From: Segatella copri
Lineage (GTDB): Bacteria; Bacteroidota; Bacteroidia; Bacteroidales; Bacteroidaceae
Length of the DNA stretch: 64,000 nt
Assembly (NCBI RefSeq): GCF_019127135.1
Contig: NZ_JAHOEA010000012.1
Location: 1-64,000 of the forward strand
Reading direction: 5' to 3'
The stretch's first letter is position 1. Every line of letters starts with the position of its first letter. The translations under genes were made by a program, and so were the position numbers. Below, one piece after another: positions 7,374 to 14,593 of the stretch. The notes beneath the pieces were generated by a model that made no database searches, was not told the origin of the DNA, and was given only the letters and a program-made list of their open reading frames with translations.

Positions 7374-7886
7374 TTATTTTTTCTTCCGAATATAACGTGT
7401 GGCACCGAAACAGACGGCACCGATTCCTGCCAACAGCATCAGGAGTGATGTGATGACAAACATATCTGAAAGCTTGAGCCAGAGCCAGTCGGCATAATTC
7501 TCGCCATTGATGAGCATCGGAGCAGAACCGCCCAAAAGGAAGGTAAGCAGCAAAACTGCCAAAGTTCCAATCCATGTGATGCGGAAGATGCGACGCACGG
7601 GAATGCCATTCACTACAGCCTCCGACTTACTGCTGCGATAATCTCTGATCATGGAAAAGACAGCCAGTCCCACACCTCCTATCAGGAAGAGCCACATCAG
7701 CAGGATGAGCACATCGGTAAAGAGAGGCGCATTAAAGTCGGGGTTCTCTTCGAAAGGCAAATCGTAGCCTACCAAAAAGAACAGACCGAAAACCAGCACC
7801 GCCAATCCTATCATGATATAGAACACCTGCTGCGATATCTTTTCGGCCGACTTCGTCTTCTGCTTTGAAAATTGAAATTTAACCAT
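7374..7886 (-). CDS. Four-helix membrane protein of the ExbB/ExbD operon
   Basis: 170 residues with four predicted membrane helices (about 24-42, 58-80, 104-124, 140-160) and short charged loops. The N-terminus is basic (MVKFQFSKQKTKSAEK) and the C-terminus ends RYIRKKK, so both ends should be cytosolic. I do not recognise a named family. It lies 12 bp after exbB and 43 bp before exbD, which points to a part in, or assembly of, the TonB-energising complex. That role is inferred from position only. Confidence 0.7.
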   Translation of the reverse strand: MVKFQFSKQKTKSAEKISQQVFYIMIGLAVLVFGLFFLVGYDLPFEENPDFNAPLFTDVLILLMWLFLIGGVGLAVFSMIRDYRSSKSEAVVNGIPVRRIFRITWIGTLAVLLLTFLLGGSAPMLINGENYADWLWLKLSDMFVITSLLMLLAGIGAVCFGATRYIRKKK

Positions 7887-7898
7887 TTCTCTCTTCGT

Positions 7899-8612
7899 TT
7901 ATTTATTCTTGGCAATAATATCCATTAAAGTAACCGCCGACTCCTCCATCTGGCTTGTCAGGTGCTCCACCTTAGAAAGGATGTAGTTATAGAAAACCTG
8001 AAGGATGAGGGCTACGATGATACCGAAGATGGTAGTGATGAGCGCCACTTTCATACCCGAAGCAACGATAGTAGGACTGATATCGCCCGCCTGCTGAATC
8101 TGGTCGAATGACATGACCATACCAATCACGGTTCCGAGGAATCCGAGCGATGGAGCCATTGCGATAAAGAGTTTGATCCAGGAACATCCCTTCTCCAGGT
8201 TAGCCGCCTGAACGGTACCATATCCGCTTACCGAGCGCTCGATGTCATCAAGACTCTCGCTGATATGCATCAGGCCCTGATAGCAGATAGAAGCCACCGG
8301 TCCGCGTGTATTCCGGCAGAGCGTCTTAGCCCCTTCCACATCTCCAGCCGCCACTTTCTGGTCGATATCCAGCATCAACTTCTTGGCGTTGATTTCAGAA
8401 AGACTCAGATAAATGATGCGCTCGATACAGAAAGCCATACCCACGATGAGGGCGATGGCAACGAGAGACATAAATCCCGCATTACCCTCTATAAACTTTG
8501 TCTTAAGAGCTTGATGAAATCCCATGTTCTCTTCTTGAGCCATCATAGGCAGAGAACACATCCAAGTGAAAACCAATATTGCAAAACGTGCAATAGCTGT
8601 ATTATTCTTCAT
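7899..8612 (-). CDS. exbB: MotA/TolQ/ExbB proton-channel protein
   Basis: 237 residues from the Met of MKNNTAIARF. The frame is open a further 171 bp upstream but that stretch is the tRNA-Ser gene, so the longer form is rejected. A signal-like N-terminal helix (about 8-25) is followed by three membrane helices of the ExbB fold, near 40-65 (GFMSLVAIALIVGMAFCIERII), 130-155 (GFLGTVIGMVMSFDQI) and 165-190 (VALITTIFGIIVALILQVFYN). With ExbD it converts proton flow into TonB motion for outer-membrane uptake. The ATG is only 23 bp behind the 3' end of tRNA-Ser. Confidence 0.93.
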   Translation of the reverse strand: MKNNTAIARFAILVFTWMCSLPMMAQEENMGFHQALKTKFIEGNAGFMSLVAIALIVGMAFCIERIIYLSLSEINAKKLMLDIDQKVAAGDVEGAKTLCRNTRGPVASICYQGLMHISESLDDIERSVSGYGTVQAANLEKGCSWIKLFIAMAPSLGFLGTVIGMVMSFDQIQQAGDISPTIVASGMKVALITTIFGIIVALILQVFYNYILSKVEHLTSQMEESAVTLMDIIAKNK

Positions 8613-8635
8613 ATACCTTATTATATATATAAAAG

Positions 8636-8723
8636 CGGAAAGAGGGGGATTCGAACCCCCGAACCGGTTTTGCCGGTTACACGCTTTCCAGGCGTGCCTC
8701 TTCAGCCACTCGAGCACCTTTCC
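8636..8723 (-). tRNA. tRNA-Ser (anticodon GGA)
   Basis: 88 nt. Acceptor 5' GGAAAGG pairs with TCTTTCC. The anticodon stem CACGC/GCGTG encloses loop CTGGAAA, giving anticodon GGA. A class II variable arm (ACCGG/CCGGT) is present, and the T arm GGGGGTTCGAATCCCCC is intact. The discriminator is G, and CCA is not encoded. It reads UCC and UCU serine codons. It sits directly before exbB on the same strand. Confidence 0.97.
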
Positions 8724-8780
8724 ATATTCCGAAGAACGATTCTCATTGCCACAACATACCGCTGCAACAATTTCGAAGTG

Positions 8781-8788
8781 CAAAATTA
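8781..8788 (-). promoter_or_regulatory. -7 element before tRNA-Ser and exbB
   Basis: TAATTTTG on the minus strand, about 58 bp before the tRNA 5' end. No clear -33 TTTG at the expected distance. No other promoter-like element is visible between it and exbB. Confidence 0.5.
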
Positions 8789-8862
8789 TTGCTTTTCCTC
8801 CGAAATACCATAACTTTCATTGTTTTTTTATGTTTATTTAAGGAGTTTTGAACGCTTACTGC

Positions 8863-9702
8863 CTATACTGGGGATACGGATAGCGGAAAAACACGCTCTG
8901 CATTGAGATTGGTCTGCCGGGCAAACTCCTCTTCGCTTACGCCATAAGCCTTGGCGAGCGTCTTCATCACTTCTACCACAAAAGCGCTCTCATTACGCTT
9001 GCCGCGATAAGGAACGGGCGCCATATACGGACTGTCGGTCTCCAATACGATGCGATCCATCGGAACCACAGCCGGTAAATCTTCTCTGAGATGGCTGCTC
9101 TTGAAAGTAGATACGCCACCGACGCCCAATACAAACTTATCGAAGGAGAGCAGTTCTTCGGCTTCCTTCTGGTTGCCCGTAAAGCAATGGAAGACGCCAC
9201 CCGGCAGTTCTTTCTCATACTTTCTGAGCAGATGTACCATCTCGTTCTGCGCCTTGCGACAATGAATCATCAGCGGGAGCTGGGTTTCTACCGACCATCT
9301 TACCTGTTCCTCGAAAGCCTCGAGCTGCTCGTTTTCGAACTCACGGCTCCAGTAATAATCAAGTCCTACCTCTCCGATAGCAATCACGTCTGAAAACTGA
9401 AGAGAACCACCCTCCTGACAGGCATTACCGGTCATGCGATGTTCCTCCAGAATCTTCCGGAGTTCAGCCAGCTGCTCCTTCCAGTCAGCCTTCACCTCTT
9501 CAGGATGCAGACCAATCATCGGATAAGCATAGCCAGGATATTCCTTAGCCAATGCCAGTACTGCGTGTGTGGTCTTCACATCGATGGCAGGCAAGAACAC
9601 CTTGCCTACCCCCGCTTCCTTGGCACGAGCGAAAGCCTCCGCCCTATCCTCGTCAAACTCCTCCGCATCGAAATGCGTATGTGTATCTATTACTTTGAAC
9701 AT
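8863..9702 (-). CDS. tatD: TatD-family metal-dependent hydrolase (DNase)
   Basis: 279 residues of the amidohydrolase-like TatD barrel. All expected metal ligands are present: DTHTHFDAEEF at the N-terminus, IGEVGLDYYW in the middle (Glu), MIHCRKA, GVFHCFTG (His) and LETDSPYMAP (Asp) near the C-terminus. Family members are 3'-5' exonucleases and some proofread D-aminoacyl products. It starts 12 bp behind the polyprenyl synthase gene, in the tonB operon. Confidence 0.92.
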   Translation of the reverse strand: MFKVIDTHTHFDAEEFDEDRAEAFARAKEAGVGKVFLPAIDVKTTHAVLALAKEYPGYAYPMIGLHPEEVKADWKEQLAELRKILEEHRMTGNACQEGGSLQFSDVIAIGEVGLDYYWSREFENEQLEAFEEQVRWSVETQLPLMIHCRKAQNEMVHLLRKYEKELPGGVFHCFTGNQKEAEELLSFDKFVLGVGGVSTFKSSHLREDLPAVVPMDRIVLETDSPYMAPVPYRGKRNESAFVVEVMKTLAKAYGVSEEEFARQTNLNAERVFPLSVSPV

Positions 9703-9714
9703 TGAACTTTAAAA

Positions 9715-10689
9715 TTAGTACTGTCGCTTCATCATTTTCTGAGCATACTTAGCCAGTTCTTCCTTGCGTTCAGCAGGCACATTCACGGCATCGAGATACT
9801 TCTTGCTCTGCTCGAAATAATAAGCTATCTTATCCTGCGCCAGTTTGTCGATACCAATCTCGTTGTAAAGACGGGTAACGGCAGCCACCTTCTCCTTGCG
9901 GTCGAACTCCTCGGCATCCACCCATTTCTGCAGTTCTGCACGCTGAGCGTCGTTGGCATGGTTGAAGGCATTGATGAGCATATACGTCTTCTTGTTAGAT
10001 GTGATATCGCCACCAATCTCCTTACCGAACACCTTGGTATCGCCGTAAACATCGAGGTAATCATCCTGCAACTGGAACGCCAATCCAATCTGCTCGCCAA
10101 ACTTATACAGGTTCTCTGCATCCTCATCAGAAGCATCGGCAAGGATAGCACCCATCTTCAAGGCACAAGCCAGGAGTACGCTGGTCTTGAGGCGAATCAT
10201 CTCGATATATTCCTCCTCCTTCACATCGTTGCGGTTTTCAAACTCCATATCAAACTGCTGACCTTCACCAATTTCCAGGGCAGTGGTTGTAAAGAGTTTC
10301 AGCACCTTGGCAAGATGCTTTTCATCACACTGTGCCATACGCTCATAAGACAACACAAGCATGCTGTCGCCCGAGAGAATCGCCGTATTGGCATCCCACT
10401 TCTTATGAACCGTTTCATGACCGCGACGCAAATCAGCATTGTCCATCAGGTCATCATGCAGCAAAGTATAGTTATGATAAGTTTCCAGGGCAACGGCATT
10501 CATCAGAATCTTTTCCGGATTGTCCTTGAAAAGATTGTAGCCCAAAAGCATGAGCGTAGGACGAATACGCTTACCACCCATAGAAAGTACGTATCTGATA
10601 GGCTCATAAAGAGACATCGGCTTTCTTTCGTAAGGCAAATTAGCCAGAAACTCATTTACCATACTTAAAATTTCTTCTGCTGTCTTCAT
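9715..10689 (-). CDS. Polyprenyl diphosphate synthase
   Basis: 324 residues of the trans-prenyltransferase family. It joins isopentenyl diphosphate units head to tail. The two Asp-rich Mg-binding motifs are clear: LLHDDLMDNADLRRG (about 80-94) and FQLQDDYLDVYGD (about 205-217). GGKRIRP near residue 38 binds the diphosphate. Chain length (farnesyl, geranylgeranyl or octaprenyl) cannot be set with confidence from sequence alone. It lies between tonB and tatD. ispH, which makes its five-carbon substrates, is also in the window at 13679-14593. Confidence 0.9.
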   Translation of the reverse strand: MKTAEEILSMVNEFLANLPYERKPMSLYEPIRYVLSMGGKRIRPTLMLLGYNLFKDNPEKILMNAVALETYHNYTLLHDDLMDNADLRRGHETVHKKWDANTAILSGDSMLVLSYERMAQCDEKHLAKVLKLFTTTALEIGEGQQFDMEFENRNDVKEEEYIEMIRLKTSVLLACALKMGAILADASDEDAENLYKFGEQIGLAFQLQDDYLDVYGDTKVFGKEIGGDITSNKKTYMLINAFNHANDAQRAELQKWVDAEEFDRKEKVAAVTRLYNEIGIDKLAQDKIAYYFEQSKKYLDAVNVPAERKEELAKYAQKMMKRQY

Positions 10690-10690
10690 A

Positions 10691-10732
10691 ATAATGTATA
10701 ATTTATAATGTATAATTTATAATGAACAATTT
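10691..10732. repeat. 14-bp (2 x 7) repeat array at the tonB stop codon
   Basis: Three copies of ATAATGTATAATTT (third with two changes) fill the tonB-prenyl synthase gap and run into the TTA TAA that ends tonB. The reverse complement is the same 14-mer found behind porQ (12500-12555), so in both cases it has the same orientation relative to the gene. Confidence 0.85.
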
Positions 10733-11456
10733 ATAACTGGAACACTACCGGGATGGCAATCATCGTGCGACAGACCTTGCCTTTATCGATGCCCGGCTTC
10801 CACTTCGGCATCATCTTCATCACTCTCAAAGCCTCGTTGTCGAGCAATGGATCTACCGAAGTGCTTACCTTGATATTTGCCACACTACCATCCTTGTTCA
10901 CGATGAAGCAAACCACTACGGTACCCTGAATCTTGCTCTTCTGGGCAGCTACAGGGTACTTCAGGTTCTTGGTAAGCCACTGCATGAAAGCAGACCAGCC
11001 ACCAGGAAACTGCGGTATCTTCTGCACGACCGTCAGTTTGATAGGAGCCTCAGCTCCCGGATTCTCGATAGGAGTTTCAGGAACCGCTTCCTTCACCTCA
11101 GCTCCATCCACAACACCCGAGCCGTCGCCGATAACCAGTTCGCTGGTTGTAGAACTGATTTTCGCCGGAGCCTGCTGAGGCTGCTGTTCGGCAGCCTTCA
11201 CTTCTTGGGTAATCGACTTAGAAGCAGGAGCCGAAACGGCCTCCGCACTCACCATATCTTTCTGGTCGGGACGAGCCGACATTTCCAGATCCTGTGAGAG
11301 ATCTTCCATCGATTCAGACAAGTCATCTTCTCCCTGCGGACCTCTCTGATATTGGAGTCCTACGAAGATGAAAGTAAAAGCCAGCAGCAAACCTAGCAGG
11401 AAAAATGTAACCCGCTTATCTTCCAGTTGTGCGCTATTTGATTTCTTAATTTCCAC
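10731..11456 (-). CDS. tonB: TonB energy-transducing protein
   Basis: 241 residues. One N-terminal membrane helix (about 17-36, TFFLLGLLLAFTFIFVGL) is followed by a Pro/Ala/Glu/Gln-rich periplasmic linker (40-140) and a C-terminal TonB domain (about 150-241). That domain contains IPQFPGGWSAFMQWL, YPVAAQKSKIQGTVVVCFIVNKDGS and a final beta strand. TonB links the ExbB/ExbD motor to outer-membrane receptors such as the SusC proteins and the thiamin receptor in this window. It heads a tonB-prenyl synthase-tatD operon on the minus strand. Confidence 0.93.
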   Translation of the reverse strand: MEIKKSNSAQLEDKRVTFFLLGLLLAFTFIFVGLQYQRGPQGEDDLSESMEDLSQDLEMSARPDQKDMVSAEAVSAPASKSITQEVKAAEQQPQQAPAKISSTTSELVIGDGSGVVDGAEVKEAVPETPIENPGAEAPIKLTVVQKIPQFPGGWSAFMQWLTKNLKYPVAAQKSKIQGTVVVCFIVNKDGSVANIKVSTSVDPLLDNEALRVMKMMPKWKPGIDKGKVCRTMIAIPVVFQL

Positions 11457-11498
11457 AATAAATTCCGTTTTAATTCGTTATTTTCTACGAAAACATTG

Positions 11499-11506
11499 CA
11501 AATTTA
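11499..11506 (-). promoter_or_regulatory. -7 element for tonB
   Basis: TAAATTTG on the minus strand, 42 bp before the tonB ATG. No clear -33 at 20 bp. It faces away from the porQ element at 11531. Confidence 0.5.
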
Positions 11507-11530
11507 CTTCTTATTATTGAAAAAAGCAGT

Positions 11531-11538
11531 ATCTTTGC
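11531..11538 (+). promoter_or_regulatory. -7 element for porQ
   Basis: TATCTTTG, 20 bp before the porQ ATG, with a poor -33. The two divergent -7 elements are only 24 bp apart. Confidence 0.55.
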
Positions 11539-11558
11539 CAAAGAATTAGAAAATTTAA

Positions 11559-12506
11559 ATGAAAAAATATGTAATTTCCGCAATATTGACGCTTTTTGCG
11601 ACAATTATTGATGCTCAAGAGAGCCAAACGGGGTATAATTTCCTTCGCTTGCCGGTGAGTGCTCATGCAGCAGCTCTGGGTGGCGACAACATCACCTTGA
11701 TAGAAGATGATGAGGCACTCATATTCCATAATCCGGCTCTCCTGGCTTCGGTAAGCGACAAGACGGTCAATCTCAATTATATGAACTATATGTCGGGAGT
11801 GAATACAGCTTCGGCTAGTTTCAACCGTACTGTCAACGACAAGGCTTCGTGGGCTGTTTCGGCTCAGTTTGTTGACTACGGCAAGATGAAAGAGACGGAT
11901 GAGAACAATATCCAGATGGGTGAATTCTCTGCAAAGGATATTGCCGTTGCGGGTTACTTCTCTTATATGCTCGGTGAAAAGTTTGCGGGTGGTATTGCTG
12001 CCAAATTCGTCACCTCGTATATTGGCGATTACAATTCTATCGCTGTGGGAGTGGATCTGGGCATCAACTATTACGATCCTGAAACGGAATGGTCGGTTTC
12101 ATGTGCGGCAAAGAATCTGGGTGGACAGCTGAAAGCCTACGATAATGAATACGAGAAGATGCCTATCGACCTGCAGTTGGGTGTTACGAAACGATTCGTC
12201 AACGCACCGTTCAGGGTATCAGCCACACTGGTCAACCTGAACCATTGGGACAGCGGTCTTCGCAATCATGCCGTAGTAGGCGCCGACATTCTGCTTTCAG
12301 AAAGCCTGTGGATAGGTGCCGGCTACAACTTCAGGAGAGCCAACGAGATGAAAATCAGCACCTCAGAAGATGAGGAAAGCAGTCATGGAGCCGGTTTCTC
12401 TGTGGGTGGCGGTATCAACCTGGAGCGCTTCCATCTGAACGTTGCCTACGGCAAATATCACGTCAGTAGCAGCAGCCTCATGCTGAACGTAAGTTACAGA
12501 TTATAA
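11559..12506 (+). CDS. porQ: PorQ, type IX secretion outer-membrane protein
   Basis: 315 residues. A signal peptide (MKKYVISAILTLFATIIDAQ) precedes a beta-barrel of the PorV/PorQ type. Recognisable stretches are YNFLRLPVSAHAAALGG, then EALIFHNPALL and repeated alternating strands to a terminal aromatic-rich strand. PorQ takes part in the attachment complex of the type IX secretion system, found only in Bacteroidetes. No other por genes are present in the window. cmk follows 69 bp downstream, after a repeat array that starts at the porQ stop codon. Confidence 0.88.
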   Translation: MKKYVISAILTLFATIIDAQESQTGYNFLRLPVSAHAAALGGDNITLIEDDEALIFHNPALLASVSDKTVNLNYMNYMSGVNTASASFNRTVNDKASWAVSAQFVDYGKMKETDENNIQMGEFSAKDIAVAGYFSYMLGEKFAGGIAAKFVTSYIGDYNSIAVGVDLGINYYDPETEWSVSCAAKNLGGQLKAYDNEYEKMPIDLQLGVTKRFVNAPFRVSATLVNLNHWDSGLRNHAVVGADILLSESLWIGAGYNFRRANEMKISTSEDEESSHGAGFSVGGGINLERFHLNVAYGKYHVSSSSLMLNVSYRL

Positions 12507-12555
12507 ATTCTACATTATAAATTATACATTATAAATTATACATTATAAATTATAC
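12500..12555. repeat. 14-bp (2 x 7) repeat array at the porQ stop codon
   Basis: Four copies of ATTATAAATTATAC (first copy with one change) begin in the last codons of porQ and include its TTA TAA end. The same word occurs at the end of tonB. Confidence 0.88.
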
Positions 12556-12575
12556 ATTAAAGTTAGTTCGAAATT

Positions 12576-13268
12576 ATGAAGAAAATAACAATAGCAATAG
12601 ACGGATACTCTTCTTGCGGTAAGAGTACGATGGCAAAGGATCTTGCCAAGGAAATAGGTTATGTTTATGTAGATACGGGTGCGATGTACCGCTCGGTAAC
12701 TCTCTATGCGCTGCGTCATCAGCTCTTCGAAGCAGATGGAGCCGTAAAGACTGAAGAACTGCAGAAGGAGATGAAGAACATCAGCATCTCATTCAAGTTT
12801 AATGCAACAACCGGTCGCCCAGACTGCTATCTGAACGGAGAACTGGTAGAAAAGGAAATCCGTTCGTTAGAGGTTTCCAACCACGTTAGTCCGATTGCCG
12901 CCGTTCCTTTCGTCAGAGAGGCGCTGGTAGAGCAGCAGCAGAAGATGGGCGAAGACAAGGGCATCGTGATGGATGGTCGCGATATCGGTACCACCGTGTT
13001 CCCAAATGCCGAACTGAAGATTTTCGTAACAGCCAGTTCACAGGTGAGAGCACAGCGCCGTTTCGATGAACTGAAGGAAAAAGGAATGCCAGCCGACTTC
13101 GATGCGATTCTGAAGAATGTAGAGGAGCGCGACTATATCGATACCCACCGCGAGACTTCCCCACTCAGAAAGGCTGATGATGCCATCACGCTCGACAACA
13201 GCAACATGACCATTCCAGAACAAAAGGCATGGCTGATGGAACAATATCAAAAAGCAATAGCAGAATAA
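12576..13268 (+). CDS. cmk: Cytidylate kinase
   Basis: 230 residues. The enzyme phosphorylates CMP and dCMP with ATP. The P-loop is [15 protein letters not shown] (about 9-23), with the Ser-rich form seen in Bacteroidetes. [15 protein letters not shown] follows (about 30-44), and [15 protein letters not shown] (about 130-144) carries the substrate-binding Arg and Asp. The lid region [13 protein letters not shown] is near 155-168. In many Bacteroidetes cmk is followed directly by ispH in the same direction. Here ispH is convergent and a candidate small RNA lies between them. Confidence 0.94.
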   Translation: MKKITIAIDGYSSCGKSTMAKDLAKEIGYVYVDTGAMYRSVTLYALRHQLFEADGAVKTEELQKEMKNISISFKFNATTGRPDCYLNGELVEKEIRSLEVSNHVSPIAAVPFVREALVEQQQKMGEDKGIVMDGRDIGTTVFPNAELKIFVTASSQVRAQRRFDELKEKGMPADFDAILKNVEERDYIDTHRETSPLRKADDAITLDNSNMTIPEQKAWLMEQYQKAIAE

Positions 13269-13359
13269 GCTACAGAGAAGAGACTGCCGGGTTGTTTATG
13301 TAAAAATACGTTAAAGATTGCATTTTTACCGATAAATTTATTTTATTCGATGAAAGCGA
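13269..13359. other. Gap after cmk with an AT-rich hairpin
   Basis: The gap between cmk and ispH runs 13269-13678. This first part holds GTAAAAAT (13300-13307) pairing with ATTTTTAC (13322-13329), which may weakly end the cmk transcript. It is not GC-rich and has no T run. Confidence 0.35.
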
Positions 13360-13391
13360 TTTGGAAAAAATATTTCAATATAGTATCTTTG
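13360..13391 (+). promoter_or_regulatory. Promoter of the candidate small RNA
   Basis: TTTG at 13360-13363, exactly 20 bp, then TATCTTTG at 13384-13391. It is one of the best matches to the Bacteroidetes consensus in the window, yet no plus-strand gene follows until 21326. Confidence 0.75.
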
Positions 13392-13397
13392 CAAGCA

Positions 13398-13499
13398 TAT
13401 TAACAAGGTAGTAATGATATAGATTATAAATTTTGAGTTAATTACTGTTTTTTGAAGGTGATAGGTCTTCGGGAGAAGATTTATCACCTGTTTTATTTT
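13398..13499 (+). ncRNA. Candidate small RNA of about 100 nt
   Basis: The 5' end is placed about 7 nt after the -7 element. A short stem (AGTAAT 13410-13415 with ATTACT 13441-13446) is followed by a strong terminator hairpin. In that hairpin GGTGATA (13457-13463) pairs with TATCACC (13482-13488), enclosing TCTTC-GGGA-GAAGA, and a T-rich tail follows at 13489-13499. The only ATG in the region meets a stop after one more codon, so the transcript is probably non-coding. It has no downstream gene to act on as a leader. The target or role is unknown. Confidence 0.6.
13457..13499 (+). terminator. Intrinsic terminator of the candidate small RNA
   Basis: Two stacked stems, 7 bp (GGTGATA/TATCACC) and 5 bp (TCTTC/GAAGA) closed by GGGA, then TGTTTTATTTT. 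Confidence 0.8.
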
Positions 13500-13520
13500 C
13501 AGACAGTTTATAAAAAAATG

Positions 13521-13559
13521 AACCCACTTGACGTCGTAAAACACGACACCAAATGGGTT
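13521..13559. repeat. AAAAC-loop hairpin 1
   Basis: Outer stem AACCCA/TGGGTT (13521-13526 with 13554-13559), upper stem GTCGT/ACGAC (13533-13537 with 13543-13547), loop AAAAC (13538-13542). First of five hairpins in the window with this pentaloop. Confidence 0.75.
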
Positions 13560-13614
13560 AACTAATTAATAACCAGCATATTAAGCTTTCCAATCAATGA
13601 TAAAACCATTCTAT

Positions 13615-13649
13615 ACCCTTGCTACCGCAAAACGCGGTAACAAGTGGGT
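13615..13649. repeat. AAAAC-loop hairpin 2
   Basis: Upper stem TACCGC/GCGGTA (13623-13628 with 13634-13639) around AAAAC (13629-13633). The outer stem is ACCCTTG with CAAGTGGGT. The 35 bp after each of hairpins 1 and 2 are similar (TTAACnAA, CCA, TTAAGCTTT), so the two form a 91-bp tandem duplication ending at the ispH 3' end. Confidence 0.75.
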
Positions 13650-13678
13650 TAACAAACTAATAGCCAACACCTTAAGCT

Positions 13679-14593
13679 TTACAGCAAAAGAGCCGAACTA
13701 TCGTTGATAATCTTCTCCCTGCACTCTTCCATCAACCACTTCGGCGTACTGGTAGCACCACAGATACCTACCGTTTCCACATCCTTGAACCAGTTCATAT
13801 CTATCTCGTCGGCACTTTCTATCTGGTAGCTGTTGGCATTCACACTCTTGCATTCCTTGAAAAGCACCTTACCGTTCGAACTCTTTCTGCCACTCACAAA
13901 GAGGATGACATCATGCTTGCTGGCAAAGGCAGCGATGTTAGGCATGCGGTTAGCCACCTGACGGCAGATAGTATCGAAACTCTTGAAGACAGCACCCTCA
14001 ACAATATGCTCCTGGCAGTATTCGATGATGCGGTGGAACTCATCGAGGCTCTTGGTAGTCTGGGAGTAAAGATAGATATCTTTCGAGAAATCCAGCTGAC
14101 CGGTTTCCTTCAGCTGCTTCACATCCTCAAACTTCTCTACCACGATGGCATGACTCTCCGTCTGCCCCACCAGTCCGAGCACCTCAGCATGACCATTCTT
14201 ACCGAAAATCACGATCTGTGCCTCCGGATTGTTGACATACTGCTTCTTGATGCGGCGCTGCAACTGGAGCACCACAGGACAGGTAGCATCGATGATTTCG
14301 ATATTGTTCCGTTCGGCAAGGGCATAAGTCTCAGGCGGTTCACCATGAGCACGGAGCAAGACCTTTACGCCCTGCAGTTCCTCCATCTGCTCATGGTCTA
14401 TCGTGATGAGTCCCGCTTCATGCAGGCGCTCCACCTCCATACCGTTATGCACAATATCACCCAGGCAGTAAAGTTTACCGCCCTTAGCCAACTCCTCTTC
14501 AGCTTTCTTGATGGCAGTGGTTACGCCAAAGCAGAACCCACTGCCGTTATCTATTTCTATCTGCACGATATTCGTTTTTAATTCATTGTACAT
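13679..14593 (-). CDS. ispH: 4-hydroxy-3-methylbut-2-enyl diphosphate reductase
   Basis: 304 residues. This is the last step of the non-mevalonate isoprenoid pathway, making isopentenyl and dimethylallyl diphosphate with a [4Fe-4S] cluster. The three cluster cysteines are visible in GSGFCFGVTTAIKKAEEEL, IIDATCPVV and VGICGATSTP. The proton-relay residues lie in LRAHGEPPETY. The called ATG overlaps the DUF1573 gene end by 11 bp. A GTG at 14566 (VQIEIDNG) is a possible alternative start. The products feed the polyprenyl synthase encoded at 9715-10689. Confidence 0.95.
   Translation of the reverse strand: MYNELKTNIVQIEIDNGSGFCFGVTTAIKKAEEELAKGGKLYCLGDIVHNGMEVERLHEAGLITIDHEQMEELQGVKVLLRAHGEPPETYALAERNNIEIIDATCPVVLQLQRRIKKQYVNNPEAQIVIFGKNGHAEVLGLVGQTESHAIVVEKFEDVKQLKETGQLDFSKDIYLYSQTTKSLDEFHRIIEYCQEHIVEGAVFKSFDTICRQVANRMPNIAAFASKHDVILFVSGRKSSNGKVLFKECKSVNANSYQIESADEIDMNWFKDVETVGICGATSTPKWLMEECREKIINDSSALLL

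Noticed and set aside
8613..8783. N-terminal extension of ExbB in the same frame
   Set aside because: The extension is a read-through of the tRNA-Ser gene; the internal Met gives a normal ExbB N-terminus.
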